Both the position numbers and the translations under genes were made by a program. The notes under the pieces are model-generated. The model was not told where the DNA came from. It ran no database searches and saw only the letters and a list, made by a program, of their open reading frames with translations. A DNA stretch of 64,000 nucleotides from Pseudaeromonas sp963677375. Lineage in GTDB: Bacteria; Pseudomonadota; Gammaproteobacteria; Enterobacterales; Aeromonadaceae. This document shows positions 31,296-41,013 of this stretch, piece by piece. The stretch spans positions 248,001 through 312,000 of the forward strand of contig CAXXIF010000012.1 of assembly GCA_963677375.2 (NCBI GenBank), written 5' to 3'. The first letter of the stretch is position 1; every line of letters starts with the position of its first letter.

Positions 31296-31922
31296 ATGCG
31301 TCTGCTTTGTCTGCTCTGCGCCCTGTTGCTGAGTGCCTGCGTCACTGTCGGCTCCGATACGGATAAACCTCAGGTACCCAAGTTGGAATTTCAGGGGGAA
31401 TTTGCCCAGTTTCCCCGTCAGCAAACCGAATCGGCGGTGAATGACCTGCTCACCGGTAATAATCAGACCCTGGAAGCTGTCCTCACAGACCCGAATATCT
31501 ATACTCCGCCAGTACTCTTTGCCCTCGCTCATCAGTTGTATCAACAAGGTGAAATCACTCCAGCCCTGTTCTGGTATTACACCGCACAATTGCGAGCCCG
31601 CTCCGATGCCAACAAATCACTCGATCCCACCACCCAGCAAGGGGTTACCGAACTCAGTAGCCAGTTTGCCCAGGATATCAACCGCTATGCGTTGAGCCAC
31701 ATGGATGAGTTGACCCTTATCGTCGGGCGAGTATTGACCTGGGATCGACAGACCACCCGGTATTACGACCCACGCTGGGTTGCGCTCCATGGCCGGGATG
31801 CCTATACCAAGACCACCATCGCTTTCAAACCACAGAGTGAGTGGAAAGCCATCGATGAGTTGACCCGTCAGGGTTTCGACAAGGGCTTTCAGCAATTGGT
31901 ACAGAAGGTCAGAGGCCAATAG
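31296..31922 (+). CDS. Lipoprotein of unknown function
   Basis: A 208-residue protein with a lipoprotein signal (MRLLCLLCALLLSAC, lipobox LSAC), so it is anchored in a membrane. The body is helical, with TPR-like character (PPVLFALAHQLYQQGEITPALFWYYTAQLRARSDA), and resembles small tetratricopeptide-type lipoproteins; I cannot name a family. The ATG at 31296 has aaggaa 6 bases upstream. It is followed 16 bases later by the YjbR-like gene, probably co-transcribed. Confidence 0.75.
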   Translation: MRLLCLLCALLLSACVTVGSDTDKPQVPKLEFQGEFAQFPRQQTESAVNDLLTGNNQTLEAVLTDPNIYTPPVLFALAHQLYQQGEITPALFWYYTAQLRARSDANKSLDPTTQQGVTELSSQFAQDINRYALSHMDELTLIVGRVLTWDRQTTRYYDPRWVALHGRDAYTKTTIAFKPQSEWKAIDELTRQGFDKGFQQLVQKVRGQ

Positions 31923-31938
31923 CAGTAGGGAGTACACC

Positions 31939-32307
31939 ATGGATCTGTCGTCATTACGGGATTACCTCGGCGCCAAACCCGGTGCCAGCGAAGATCTGCC
32001 GTTCGGTCCCGAGGTTTTGGTTCTCAAGGTCGTCGGCAAGATGTTTGCGCTCATCGCCTGGCAGGAGATGCCACTGACGCTATCCCTTAAAGCCGAGCCG
32101 CAACAGGCATTGCTGTGGCGCGAGCTCTATCCGGCCGTCACGCCCGGTTACCACCTGAACAAGCAGCACTGGAATACGGTGCGGCTCGACGGCAGCGTAC
32201 CGGATGAGGTGTTGCGCCGTATGATGGACGACTCCTGGCAACAAGTGGTAGCCGGACTGAAGAAAAGCGAACGGCAGGCACTACTGGGACCACCGGCTAA
32301 TGGCTAA
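31939..32307 (+). CDS. MmcQ/YjbR-family protein
   Basis: A 122-residue protein of the MmcQ/YjbR family (DNA-binding-like CyaY fold). Typical elements are the start LRDYLGAKPGASEDLPFGPEVLVLKVVGKMFALI and the middle YPAVTPGYHLNKQHWNTVRLDG. The function of the family is unclear. It sits 59 bases before ubiD. Confidence 0.85.
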   Translation: MDLSSLRDYLGAKPGASEDLPFGPEVLVLKVVGKMFALIAWQEMPLTLSLKAEPQQALLWRELYPAVTPGYHLNKQHWNTVRLDGSVPDEVLRRMMDDSWQQVVAGLKKSERQALLGPPANG

Positions 32308-32366
32308 CGAGCCAAATTCCACTCTGCCCCGTATAATGACTCCAGACTCAGTCGTAGAGTAACCAT

Positions 32367-33836
32367 ATGAAATATAAGGATCTGCGTGACTTCATCGCCC
32401 TGTTGGAACAACGAGGGCTGCTTAAACGTATTCAGCAGGAAGTCAATCCCTACCTGGAGATGACGGAGATTGCCGACCGCACCCTGCGTGCCGGTGGTCC
32501 CGCCCTGCTATTTGAACGCCCCACTGGCTATGACATGCCGGTGCTGGCCAACCTGTTTGGCACACCGGAGCGCGTCGCCCTCGGCATGGGCCAGGAGGAG
32601 GTTTCCTCTCTGCGTCAGGTGGGTGAATGGATGGCCATGCTCAAAGAACCGGAGCCCCCCAAGGGGCTACGGGATCTGATGGACAAGCTACCGGTGTTCA
32701 AACAGGTGTTGAACATGCCGGTCAAACGTCTGAACAAGGCCCCCTGTCAGGAGGTTATTTTCAGTGGTGAGGCCGTCGATCTCGGTCGCCTACCCATCCA
32801 ACACTGCTGGCCCGAGGATGTGGCTCCCCTGTTGACATGGGGACTGACCATCACCAAGGGCCCCTACAAGAAACGGCAGAATCTGGGCATCTATCGCCAA
32901 CAACTGCTGGGTAAAAATAAGCTGATCATGCGCTGGCTCGACCATCGCGGTGGCGCCATCGACCTGCGCGAGTTCCAGGAGTTGCACCCCGGAGAGCCGT
33001 TCCCCTTGGTGGTAGCCATCGGTGCCGATCCGGCGACTATCCTCGGTGCCGTCACACCGGTCCCCGATAATCTCTCCGAATATGCCTTTGCCGGTCTGCT
33101 CCGCGGCAGCCGGACCGAAGTGGTTCAGGCGCTCTCCTGTGATATCGAGGTTCCCGCCAGTGCCGAAATCGTCCTGGAGGGGGTCATTCATCCCGGCGAA
33201 TTTGCACCGGAAGGCCCCTATGGGGATCACACCGGTTACTACAACGAAGTGGATGAGTTTCCAGTCTTTACCGTCACCCATATGACCATGCGCCAGAAGC
33301 CCATCTATCATTCCACCTACACAGGCCGTCCACCCGATGAGCCCGCCATGCTCGGCGTAGCCCTCAACGAAGTTTTTGTTCCTCTGCTGCAGAAGCAATT
33401 CCCTGAAATCGTGGACTTTTACCTGCCACCGGAGGGCTGTTCCTATCGCCTGGCAGTGGTCACCATCAAGAAGCGTTATCCCGGCCACGCCAAGCGGGTG
33501 ATGCTCGGGATCTGGAGTTTCCTGCGCCAGTTCATGTATACCAAGTTCGTGATTGTATGTGATGAAGATGTTAACGCCCGTGACTGGAATGACGTAATAT
33601 GGGCCATCACCACCCGGATGGATCCGGCCCGCGACACCACCCTGATTGAGCATACGCCCATCGATTATCTGGATTTTGCCTCTCCGGTGTCCGGTCTGGG
33701 GTCTAAAATGGGATTGGATGCCACCAATAAATGGCCCGGGGAAACCAACCGGGAATGGGGTCGCCCCATCGTCATGAGTGACGACGTGAAACAGCGGGTC
33801 GACACCCTCTGGGACTCGCTGGGTATCCTCGACTAG
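32367..33836 (+). CDS. ubiD: 4-hydroxy-3-polyprenylbenzoate decarboxylase UbiD
   Basis: A 489-residue prenylated-FMN-dependent decarboxylase of ubiquinone synthesis. Diagnostic stretches include KYKDLRDFIALLEQRGLLKRI at the start, the cofactor region NLGIYRQQLLGKNKLIMRW, the catalytic ExxxE-type segment EGPYGDHTGYYNEVDEFP and the C-terminal SKMGLDATNKWPGE. The length matches E. coli UbiD. fre follows 24 bases later, as in E. coli. Confidence 0.97.
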   Translation: MKYKDLRDFIALLEQRGLLKRIQQEVNPYLEMTEIADRTLRAGGPALLFERPTGYDMPVLANLFGTPERVALGMGQEEVSSLRQVGEWMAMLKEPEPPKGLRDLMDKLPVFKQVLNMPVKRLNKAPCQEVIFSGEAVDLGRLPIQHCWPEDVAPLLTWGLTITKGPYKKRQNLGIYRQQLLGKNKLIMRWLDHRGGAIDLREFQELHPGEPFPLVVAIGADPATILGAVTPVPDNLSEYAFAGLLRGSRTEVVQALSCDIEVPASAEIVLEGVIHPGEFAPEGPYGDHTGYYNEVDEFPVFTVTHMTMRQKPIYHSTYTGRPPDEPAMLGVALNEVFVPLLQKQFPEIVDFYLPPEGCSYRLAVVTIKKRYPGHAKRVMLGIWSFLRQFMYTKFVIVCDEDVNARDWNDVIWAITTRMDPARDTTLIEHTPIDYLDFASPVSGLGSKMGLDATNKWPGETNREWGRPIVMSDDVKQRVDTLWDSLGILD

Positions 33837-33860
33837 AGGCTTAGGCCGCAAGGAATTTGC

Positions 33861-34556
33861 ATGCAACGAATCGAATGCCGACTGCTGGAAATGAATGAAT
33901 GTGCTGAACACATCTGGCACATTCGCCTCGACCCGGCGCAACCGGTCAACTTCAAACCCGGCCAATATTTACAGGTCGTGATGGGCGACAAAGACAAGCG
34001 CCCGTTCAGTATTGCCAGCTCGCCCACGCGCAACGGACTGGAGTTACAGATTGGCGCCACGCCCGGCAACCCCTATCCAGGCGAGGTGCTGGAGCAATTG
34101 AAAAGCGCTGGGGTACTGACCGTCGAGATCCCGCTGGGCAAGGCCTGGTTGCGCGAAGAGTCCACCCGTCCCATCCTGCTCATCGCCGGTGGCACGGGTT
34201 ATTCCTATGCCCGTGCCCTGCTGCAGTATCTGATGGATACCGAGATGAACCGCCCTGTCTATCTGTACTGGGGAGTGCGTCATGAAAGTCAGCTGTATGA
34301 AGGTGCCGAAGTCATTGCCTGGACGGATGAATATCAGCAACTGACCTACATTCCTGTCGTGGAGCATCCGGATAGCGACTGGCAAGGCCGGACCGGCATG
34401 GTGCATGAGGCGGTGCTGGCCGACTTCGCCAGCCTGGATCAGTACGATATCTATGTCGCTGGTCGTTTCGAAATGGCTGCGGTGGTACGCCAGACCCTGC
34501 ACCTGCGCGGCGTACAGGACGAACACCTGTTCGGGGATGCCTACCAGTTTATCTGA
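33861..34556 (+). CDS. fre: NAD(P)H-flavin reductase Fre
   Basis: A 231-residue flavin reductase of the ferredoxin-reductase fold, supplying reduced flavin. The flavin-binding motif RPFSIASSP and nucleotide-binding ILLIAGGTGYSYARALLQYL are present, as is the C-terminal DIYVAGRFEMA. Close neighbour of ubiD; UbiX/UbiD need prenylated reduced FMN, so the pairing makes sense functionally. Confidence 0.95.
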   Translation: MQRIECRLLEMNECAEHIWHIRLDPAQPVNFKPGQYLQVVMGDKDKRPFSIASSPTRNGLELQIGATPGNPYPGEVLEQLKSAGVLTVEIPLGKAWLREESTRPILLIAGGTGYSYARALLQYLMDTEMNRPVYLYWGVRHESQLYEGAEVIAWTDEYQQLTYIPVVEHPDSDWQGRTGMVHEAVLADFASLDQYDIYVAGRFEMAAVVRQTLHLRGVQDEHLFGDAYQFI

Positions 34557-34620
34557 CGCGGCCAACGACACGACGTCGCGTTTTACCAGGGAACACCCCC
34601 CCTCCTATTTCCATCACTCT

Positions 34621-34644
34621 GAGCCCGGCATTCAAACCGGGCTC
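34621..34644. terminator. Hairpin between fre and the chemoreceptor gene
   Basis: GAGCCCGG-CATTCAAA-CCGGGCTC is a perfect 8-bp stem between convergent genes. Neither side has a U-tract, so it may be a Rho-assisted or 3'-end protecting structure. Confidence 0.45.
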
Positions 34645-34653
34645 AGGCTCAGC

Positions 34654-36285
34654 TTACGCCAGCAGTTTTTGCATCGCCTTGTTCAAATCGTCGGCAGTGA
34701 GGTGCAGTTGTTCACTGGCACCCTGGGTCCGCTGTGCATTCTGCTCGTTCTCACCGGCAATGCTCTTGATATCCACCAGATTGCGGGCGATATCCTCCAC
34801 CACCAGGGTCTGCTCCTCGGCGGCGGTCGCAATCTGTTGGTTCATGTTGTGGATCTGGCTGATGGAAGCCGCGATGCTCTGCAGTTTGGAGCCCGCCAGC
34901 GTCACCTGATCGACACTCTGAGCACTGAGTCGCTGGCTACTGTGAATCGCTTGCACCGCGTCCTGCGTTCCTCGTTGTACTTTATCAATAATCTGGTTGA
35001 TCTCGGCCGTCGAGTCGGCCGTCCGCTTGGCCAACGTTCGAACTTCATCGGCCACCACCGCAAAGCCGCGCCCCTGCTCACCGGCCCGCGCCGCCTCGAT
35101 TGCAGCATTCAAGGCCAACAAATTGGTCTGCTCGGCAATAGCCCGGATCACCTCCAGCACTGTGCTGATACGACGACTGTCCTCATCCAGACGATTGATC
35201 ACGCCAGCGGTATTATCAATCTCGCCCCCCATCTGAGTGATTCCGCCGATGGTCGCCTGCATCACCTGCTCCCCTTCACGGGCGGTCTGGTCGGCCTGAT
35301 CGGCGGCCTGCGCCGCAGAGGCCGCATTTTCAGCCACATTCTGGGCCGTCGCCGACATCTCATGCATGGCTGTCGCCACCATATCGGTACGCGAAAACTG
35401 TTCGCGCGTTCCAGTGATCATCAGACCCGCAATCTGTTTGAGGTCATGGCTGGCACCATTCAGTTGATCACCACTCAATTTCAGCTGAGAGAAGGTTGCC
35501 GCCAAAAAGTCCCGTAGAGTATTAGCCGCCCGAGCCAAAGCCCCCAGCTCATCTTGACGTTGCATGATGAGTGGTCGATCAAACTTGCCATGACTCAGCA
35601 GGCTGATGTAGTCCGTCAACGCCTTGATCGGTACCAACAGTTGGCGATTTACCAACCACAGACCAAGCAGGCCAACGAGCAAAGAGGCAATAACTAATAC
35701 CGAAACGCCCACAATGGTATCGGCATGTGTACTATCGCTGATGCGCTGGGCACTCGTCTTCCCCTCCGCATGCAGGTGTTCCACTAAAGCCGCCATCTGC
35801 TCGCTGGTTGCCCGATCAATCCCTTTGACCGCTAGATCACCGACATAGGGGTCGGCCTGAGCCGCGAGAAATTTATCCTTGCCCGCACGGTAGGCCTGGC
35901 CGAGTTTCTGATGTTCCTCACTCAAAACCCGGATCTGGGTCAGTAGCTCTTCATCCTGCCACTGGGTTGCAACCTGGGTTAGCTGAGCCAGGGTTTTCTG
36001 CACCAACTGCTCTTGCTCTTCAAACTGAGACCAGTACTTGGCCAGCGCCTGCGGCTCCTTACCGCGCAGCAGGACATTTTTCCACTCCTGAACTTGGATC
36101 TTAAACTCCAGATTTGCCTTATCTACCAGGCCGGACTCTTCCAGCGTACTGTTGACCAACCCCCGGTAATCCTCGACCCCTTGCGCCAACAGGCGAAAAC
36201 AGAACAGCGAGATCATCACCACGAGCAGAAGACTCCCCCCTAACAACACCAGTAATTGCGCTCTCAACGAACCGTGCATAGACAT
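34654..36285 (-). CDS. Methyl-accepting chemotaxis protein
   Basis: A 543-residue chemoreceptor. One membrane segment near residues 8-30, a periplasmic helical sensor of about 160 residues, a second segment near 190-212, HAMP, and a cytoplasmic signalling domain with the hairpin signature EQTNLLALNAAIEAARAGEQGRGFAVVADEVRTLA. There is no C-terminal NWETF-type pentapeptide, so it should rely on other receptors for adaptation. The ligand is unknown. A strong ribosome binding site (aaggag) precedes the ATG at 36285. Confidence 0.95.
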   Translation of the reverse strand: MSMHGSLRAQLLVLLGGSLLLVVMISLFCFRLLAQGVEDYRGLVNSTLEESGLVDKANLEFKIQVQEWKNVLLRGKEPQALAKYWSQFEEQEQLVQKTLAQLTQVATQWQDEELLTQIRVLSEEHQKLGQAYRAGKDKFLAAQADPYVGDLAVKGIDRATSEQMAALVEHLHAEGKTSAQRISDSTHADTIVGVSVLVIASLLVGLLGLWLVNRQLLVPIKALTDYISLLSHGKFDRPLIMQRQDELGALARAANTLRDFLAATFSQLKLSGDQLNGASHDLKQIAGLMITGTREQFSRTDMVATAMHEMSATAQNVAENAASAAQAADQADQTAREGEQVMQATIGGITQMGGEIDNTAGVINRLDEDSRRISTVLEVIRAIAEQTNLLALNAAIEAARAGEQGRGFAVVADEVRTLAKRTADSTAEINQIIDKVQRGTQDAVQAIHSSQRLSAQSVDQVTLAGSKLQSIAASISQIHNMNQQIATAAEEQTLVVEDIARNLVDIKSIAGENEQNAQRTQGASEQLHLTADDLNKAMQKLLA

Positions 36286-36846
36286 ACATTCTCCTTGGGG
36301 AAATAGCCAACGATGGGACAGTGATACAAGCCATTCAACTCAACCCCGCCATCATCCTGGAACTAGGATAACGTGCTATCCAGCTGGGTTGTGACATTAA
36401 AGCCTAGTCAATCAAGATGTTTTTGAAAAACATCAATAAACCGGCATACCGTCGCCAAGAGACAAGGCAGTATCGATTTGCAGGCTCATCTGGGTGAAAA
36501 ATACCGGCACGAGTGAATTGCCAACCCGTTCAAGTGGCGTTCAGGTTGTCTAATCCAGATTATATATAGCCATTTCAACTAGTTAAGATACAAAATCCTT
36601 AAATTCGCTTTTACCGATGATTTCGGCAAGGATAACCGTCAGCAGCCATTGGTCTCATCGGTTACAACTACTACTGTGTGAAGGGCACTTCCGCAGCAAG
36701 CTACAGTTTTTCCGTCGGGCCTTGAGCCCGACTTTTTTTTATTCATCCACCTCTGTTATCCTTAGCCGCCTTATCCCTGACTCCACGACTGTGATGCCAG
36801 CCCGCGCCTTGCCGCAGGCGGCGTCCGCTATGACATAGGTTCTGAT
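36286..36846. other. Non-coding gap with a possible small-RNA end
   Basis: This 561-base gap between the divergent chemoreceptor and gmk genes has no convincing ORF. It holds an inverted repeat GGATA-ACGTGC-TATCC at 36366-36381, AT-rich DNA around 36550-36605 that could carry a promoter, and an intrinsic terminator at 36714-36740. The part between 36600 and 36740 could be a short untranslated transcript on the + strand. Confidence 0.35.
36714..36740 (+). terminator. Intrinsic terminator upstream of gmk
   Basis: GTCGGGC-CTTGA-GCCCGAC is a 7-bp stem followed by eight T. No annotated gene on the + strand ends before it within 2 kb (fre ends at 34556), so it probably ends a small RNA or attenuates gmk. 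Confidence 0.85.
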
Positions 36847-37476
36847 ATGGCGCATCTTGGCACCCTGTATATTGTCTCCTCGCCCAGCGGTGCAGGAAAG
36901 TCCAGCCTGCTCTCGGCTCTGCTGGCCCGTCACAATGACGATGGCCGGATGCAGATCTCCATCTCCCATACCACCCGCGCCATGCGTCCGGGTGAAGAAA
37001 ACGGCGTACATTACCATTTTGTCGATGTTCCCGAATTTCAACGCCAGATTGATCGGGGCGCCTTCTTCGAATGGGCTCAGGTCTTCGGTAACTTCTACGG
37101 CACGTCCCGCGAGACCATAGAGCGCTGCCTGGAACAGGGTATCGATGTATTCCTCGACATCGACTGGCAGGGCGCCCGTCAGGTGCGGGATCAACTCCCG
37201 GCGGCACGGTCCATCTTCATTCTGCCGCCCAGTTTGGCAATTCTCGAACAACGCCTGTGCGGTCGAGGTCAGGACAGCGAGGCTGTGATCCGGGGCCGCA
37301 TGGCCGAAGCCGTTGCCGAAATGAGCCACTATGCAGAATACGATTATCTGATCGTCAACGACGACTTCGAGACCGCCCTGCAGCAGCTGATCAGCATCAT
37401 TCAGGCCGAGCGCGTCCGTTTGCCCGCCCAACGCCTACGGCACGCCGACTTGCTGGATCGCCTACTGGCGGAATAA
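36847..37476 (+). CDS. gmk: Guanylate kinase
   Basis: A 209-residue kinase that phosphorylates GMP to GDP. The P-loop SSPSGAGKSSLL, GMP-binding SHTTRAMRPGEENGVHYHFV and the core DIDWQGARQVRDQ are conserved. It heads the gmk-rpoZ-spoT-trmH block familiar from enterics, a group that links guanine nucleotide pools to the stringent response. Confidence 0.98.
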   Translation: MAHLGTLYIVSSPSGAGKSSLLSALLARHNDDGRMQISISHTTRAMRPGEENGVHYHFVDVPEFQRQIDRGAFFEWAQVFGNFYGTSRETIERCLEQGIDVFLDIDWQGARQVRDQLPAARSIFILPPSLAILEQRLCGRGQDSEAVIRGRMAEAVAEMSHYAEYDYLIVNDDFETALQQLISIIQAERVRLPAQRLRHADLLDRLLAE

Positions 37477-37524
37477 GCTAAAAACAAGTACAATTTCGCG
37501 TCATATTTTATCTCTGGAGTTCCC

Positions 37525-37809
37525 ATGGCACGCGTTACCGTTGAAGATGCAGTAAAACAGGTTGGCAACCGATTTGATCTGGTATTGATCGCCTCCCGCC
37601 GCGCGCGTCAGCTCGCCGTTCAGGGCCGTGATCCCTTGGTGGATGAAGAAAATGACAAGCCGACCGTGATCGCGCTGCGTGAGATCGAAGAAGGATTGAT
37701 CTCTCATGAATTCATGGATGCCCAGGATCGTCAGGATCTGCAAGAGCAAGAAGCTGCCGAGATGGCTGCCGTCTCCGCGATGACGGAAGGCCGTGGTCTG
37801 AGCCTCTGA
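37525..37809 (+). CDS. rpoZ: RNA polymerase omega subunit
   Basis: A 94-residue subunit with the conserved start ARVTVEDAVKQVGNRFDLVL and the segment KPTVIALREIEEG. Omega carries one of the ppGpp sites on RNA polymerase. A ribosome binding site (ggag) precedes the ATG. It lies 48 bases after gmk. Confidence 0.97.
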   Translation: MARVTVEDAVKQVGNRFDLVLIASRRARQLAVQGRDPLVDEENDKPTVIALREIEEGLISHEFMDAQDRQDLQEQEAAEMAAVSAMTEGRGLSL

Positions 37810-37953
37810 TTCTTCCTGAGAACGGCACCTTTTGGTGCCGTCCCTCCCGCGACCGATTTACAATCACGAAATTTGGCAGCACACTCAGGGTCACATCCCG
37901 ATCGGGAACACCTGCTGTATCTCGCAGTCGTTGAAGTGAGCCGGAGTTAGGCC

Positions 37954-40080
37954 TTGTATCTGTTTCAAAGTCTTAAAGATCTGATTAGCACCTATCTACC
38001 TGCCGACCAGGTCGCTCTGGTGCAACACGCCTATCTGACGGCTCGGGATGCCCACGAGGGACAGACCCGCTCCAGTGGCGAACCCTATATCACCCATCCG
38101 GTGGCGGTTGCCCGTATTCTGGCCGATATGCGTCTCGACCATGAGACGCTGATGGCTGCGCTGCTGCATGACGTCATCGAAGATACACCCGTCACCAAGG
38201 AACAGCTGGCCGAAATGTATGGCACAGCCGTGGCCGAACTGGTGTCCGGCGTCTCCAAGCTCGACAAGTTGAAATTTCGCGATCGCAAAGAAGCCCAGGC
38301 TGAAAATTTCCGCAAGATGGTGATGGCCATGGTGCAGGATATTCGCGTCATCCTGATCAAACTCGCCGACCGCACCCACAACATGCGCACGTTAGGCTCC
38401 TTGCGTCCGGACAAGCGGCGCCGCATCGCCCGGGAAACCCTGGAAATCTTCTCGCCGATTGCCAATCGCCTCGGCATCCACAGCATCAAGACCGAACTCG
38501 AGGAGCTGGGCTTCGAAGCCCTCTATCCCATGCGTTCACGGGTACTACGCGAATCCGTCAAGCGAGCCCGTGGCAATCGCAAGGAGATTATCGACTCCAT
38601 CAAGACCGAGATCGGGGGGCGCCTGGAAGAGGTGCACATAGGTGCCGAGATCAAGGGACGCGAGAAACACCTGTTCTCCATCTACACCAAGATGGTGAAG
38701 AAGGAGGTGCAGTTCCACGAGGTGATGGATATCTACGCCTTCCGGGTCATAGTCCGCGACATCGACACCTGCTATCGGGTGCTCGGCCAGATGCACAGCC
38801 TGTACAAACCGCGTCCCGGTCGTTTCAAGGATTACATCGCCATCCCCAAGACCAATGGCTATCAGTCGTTGCATACCTCCCTGGTTGGCCCTCATGGCGT
38901 ACCGGTCGAAGTGCAGATCCGGACCGAATACATGGATCAGATGGCCGACAAGGGGGTTGCCGCCCACTGGGCCTATAAGCAGGATGGCGACACCTCCGGC
39001 ACCACGGCGCAACGTCGCGCCCAGCGTTGGATGAAGAGCCTGCTGGAATTGCAACAGAGTGCAGGCAGTTCGTTTGAATTCATCGAAAGCGTCAAGACCG
39101 ACCTGTTCCCCGATGAAATCTATGTCTTCACCCCGGAAGGACGCATCCTCGAGCTTCCCGCCGGCGCTACGCCGGTGGATTTTGCCTATGCGGTACATAC
39201 CGATATCGGCCACGCCTGTGTCGGAGCCTGGGTGGATCGCCAGCCCTATCCTTTGAGCCGCGCCCTGAGTTCCGGGCAGACGGTCGAAATCATCACGGCT
39301 CCCAGCGCTCGCCCTAACGCGGCCTGGTTGAATTTCGTGGTGACGTCCCGGGCCCGAACCAAGATCCGCCAGTTCCTGAAGAATCTGCGCAGTGAAGAGT
39401 CCATCGTGCTGGGCCGTCGCCTGCTGGGCCATGCTCTGGGTGGCAAGCGCCTGGAAGAGATAGCACCGGACAACATCAAAAAAGTACTGCAGGATACCAA
39501 GCACGAGACAATGGATGGTCTGCTGGCCGATATCGGCCTCGGTAACGCCATGAGTGTGGTGATCGCCCGTCGTCCTGTTGGGCAATGTGGAAGAGCTGAA
39601 TCTCGAACACACCCTGCCCCAACATGTGCGCAAGCTGCCGATCAAGGGGGCCGATGGCATGCTGGTCACCTTTGCCAACTGCTGTCGCCCCATCCCTGGC
39701 GACCCGATCATTGCCCATATCAGTCCAGGCAAGGGGTGTTGGTGATCCACCTGGAAAGCTGTCGCAATATTCGCGGTTACAGTAAAGAGCCGGATAAGTA
39801 CCTGCCCGTACAGTGGGACCCGGAAGTCACGGGTGACCACGAATTCCGTACCGGCATCCAGATCGAGGTGATCAACCATCAGGGCGTGCTCGCCCAACTG
39901 GCCAACACCATAGCCGCCACCGGCGCCAATATTCAGGGCATCAGTACCGAAGAAAAGGATGCCCGCGTCTATCAGGTCAATCTGCTGATCACCACCCGAA
40001 GCCGGATCCATCTGGCGGATGTGATGCGCAAGATCCGGGTGATGCCCGATGTTCTGCGTGTCAGCCGTAGCCGCCAGTAA
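37954..40080 (+). CDS. spoT: Bifunctional (p)ppGpp synthase/hydrolase SpoT, with a compensated frameshift
   Basis: SpoT makes and degrades (p)ppGpp. The 708-residue frame has the HD hydrolase (HPVAVARILADM, LLHDVIEDT), the synthetase domain, TGS (EIYVFTPEGRILELPAGATPVDFAYAVHTD) and a C-terminal ACT domain. The start is TTG (YLFQSLKDLISTYL), which matches the family start. About 54 residues (from about 541 to 595) are out of frame: an extra C near 39574-39575 and a missing G in the G-run at 39733-39736. Undoing both restores LGNVEELNLEHTLPQHV and the conserved NCCRPIPGDPI block. Sequencing error is the likeliest cause; if real, the zinc-finger-like region would be lost. Confidence 0.93.
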   Translation: MYLFQSLKDLISTYLPADQVALVQHAYLTARDAHEGQTRSSGEPYITHPVAVARILADMRLDHETLMAALLHDVIEDTPVTKEQLAEMYGTAVAELVSGVSKLDKLKFRDRKEAQAENFRKMVMAMVQDIRVILIKLADRTHNMRTLGSLRPDKRRRIARETLEIFSPIANRLGIHSIKTELEELGFEALYPMRSRVLRESVKRARGNRKEIIDSIKTEIGGRLEEVHIGAEIKGREKHLFSIYTKMVKKEVQFHEVMDIYAFRVIVRDIDTCYRVLGQMHSLYKPRPGRFKDYIAIPKTNGYQSLHTSLVGPHGVPVEVQIRTEYMDQMADKGVAAHWAYKQDGDTSGTTAQRRAQRWMKSLLELQQSAGSSFEFIESVKTDLFPDEIYVFTPEGRILELPAGATPVDFAYAVHTDIGHACVGAWVDRQPYPLSRALSSGQTVEIITAPSARPNAAWLNFVVTSRARTKIRQFLKNLRSEESIVLGRRLLGHALGGKRLEEIAPDNIKKVLQDTKHETMDGLLADIGLGNAMSVVIARRPVGQCGRAESRTHPAPTCAQAADQGGRWHAGHLCQLLSPHPWRPDHCPYQSRQGVLVIHLESCRNIRGYSKEPDKYLPVQWDPEVTGDHEFRTGIQIEVINHQGVLAQLANTIAATGANIQGISTEEKDARVYQVNLLITTRSRIHLADVMRKIRVMPDVLRVSRSRQ

Positions 40081-40097
40081 GACCCCTAGAGAGTGCC

Positions 40098-40839
40098 ATG
40101 AATCCTGAACGTTTCGCGCGTATCCGCCAGATGCTGGCCATGCGCCAGCCCGATCTGACCGTCTGTCTGGAGGAGGTGCACAAGCCCCACAATCTGGCCG
40201 CCATGATCCGCACCTGCGACGCCGTCGGCATTCATGATGTCCATGCGGTCTGGCCCCAGAGCATGCGCATGAACAATCATGCCGCCAAGGGCAGCCACTA
40301 CTGGGTCAAGGTCAACCAGCATGAAACCATCGCCGACGCCGTAACCATCCTGCGTCAACAGGGCATGCAGATCCTCGCCACCCATCTGTCGGAACGGGCG
40401 GTGGATTTTCGCGCCATCGACTACACCCGGCCGACCGCTATGTTTGTTCGGGGCCGAGAAGCGTGGTATCAGCCCCGAGGCACTGACGCTGGCGGATCAG
40501 GACATCATCATTCCCATGGTCGGTATGGCTCAGTCGCTGAATGTTTCGGTGGCCAGCGCCCTCATCCTCTACGAAGCCCAGCGCCAACGACAGAATGCCG
40601 GTCTCTATCAACAGGAGTGCCGTCTCTCCCGCACCGAACAGGATCGTCTGTTATTCGAGCGCGGTTTTCCCCTCTTGGCGCGGGTCTGTCGCCAGAAGCA
40701 GTTGCCCTACCCGGCGATTAGCGATGAGGGTGACGTCATTGCCGACGAGCGTTGGTGGCAACAAATGCAACTGAGCCAACGGGGCTGGCAAGCGCTGATG
40801 CAACAGGAACAGCTCGAGAGCCGCGAAACGATCGACTAA
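40098..40839 (+). pseudogene. trmH: tRNA (Gm18) 2'-O-methyltransferase TrmH, frameshifted
   Basis: A SPOUT methyltransferase that modifies G18 of tRNA. Frame 1 (from 40098) covers the N-terminus to DYTRPTAM, and frame 2 (from about 40444) the rest, including the AdoMet knot DQDIIIPMVGMAQSLNVSVASAL. Removing one T from the TTT at 40443-40445 joins them into one protein of about 246 residues. The match to E. coli TrmH is close on both sides, so this is either a sequence error or a recent knock-out. It follows spoT after 17 bases, as in E. coli. Confidence 0.85.
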
Positions 40840-41013
40840 GGCATTGAACGTGAATTCGACTTGGCGCCCAGGAGGCTCTGGTGATAGCGGTTTCATTTGG
40901 CTAAACTGATTTCAGCAGTGAAAATTCCGGCCGACGGGAGAAGAATTCTGATCTGGCTCGCAATTTTCTTTTATACTGGACAGCCTTTATCTGTCCCTCT
41001 CGAGACACTTCGC

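Noticed and set aside
32790..33965. A 391-codon minus-strand ORF opposite ubiD
   Set aside because: Shadow of ubiD and the start of fre.
38545..40011. A 488-codon minus-strand ORF opposite spoT
   Set aside because: Antisense of spoT in a GC-rich region; shows no recognisable protein features.
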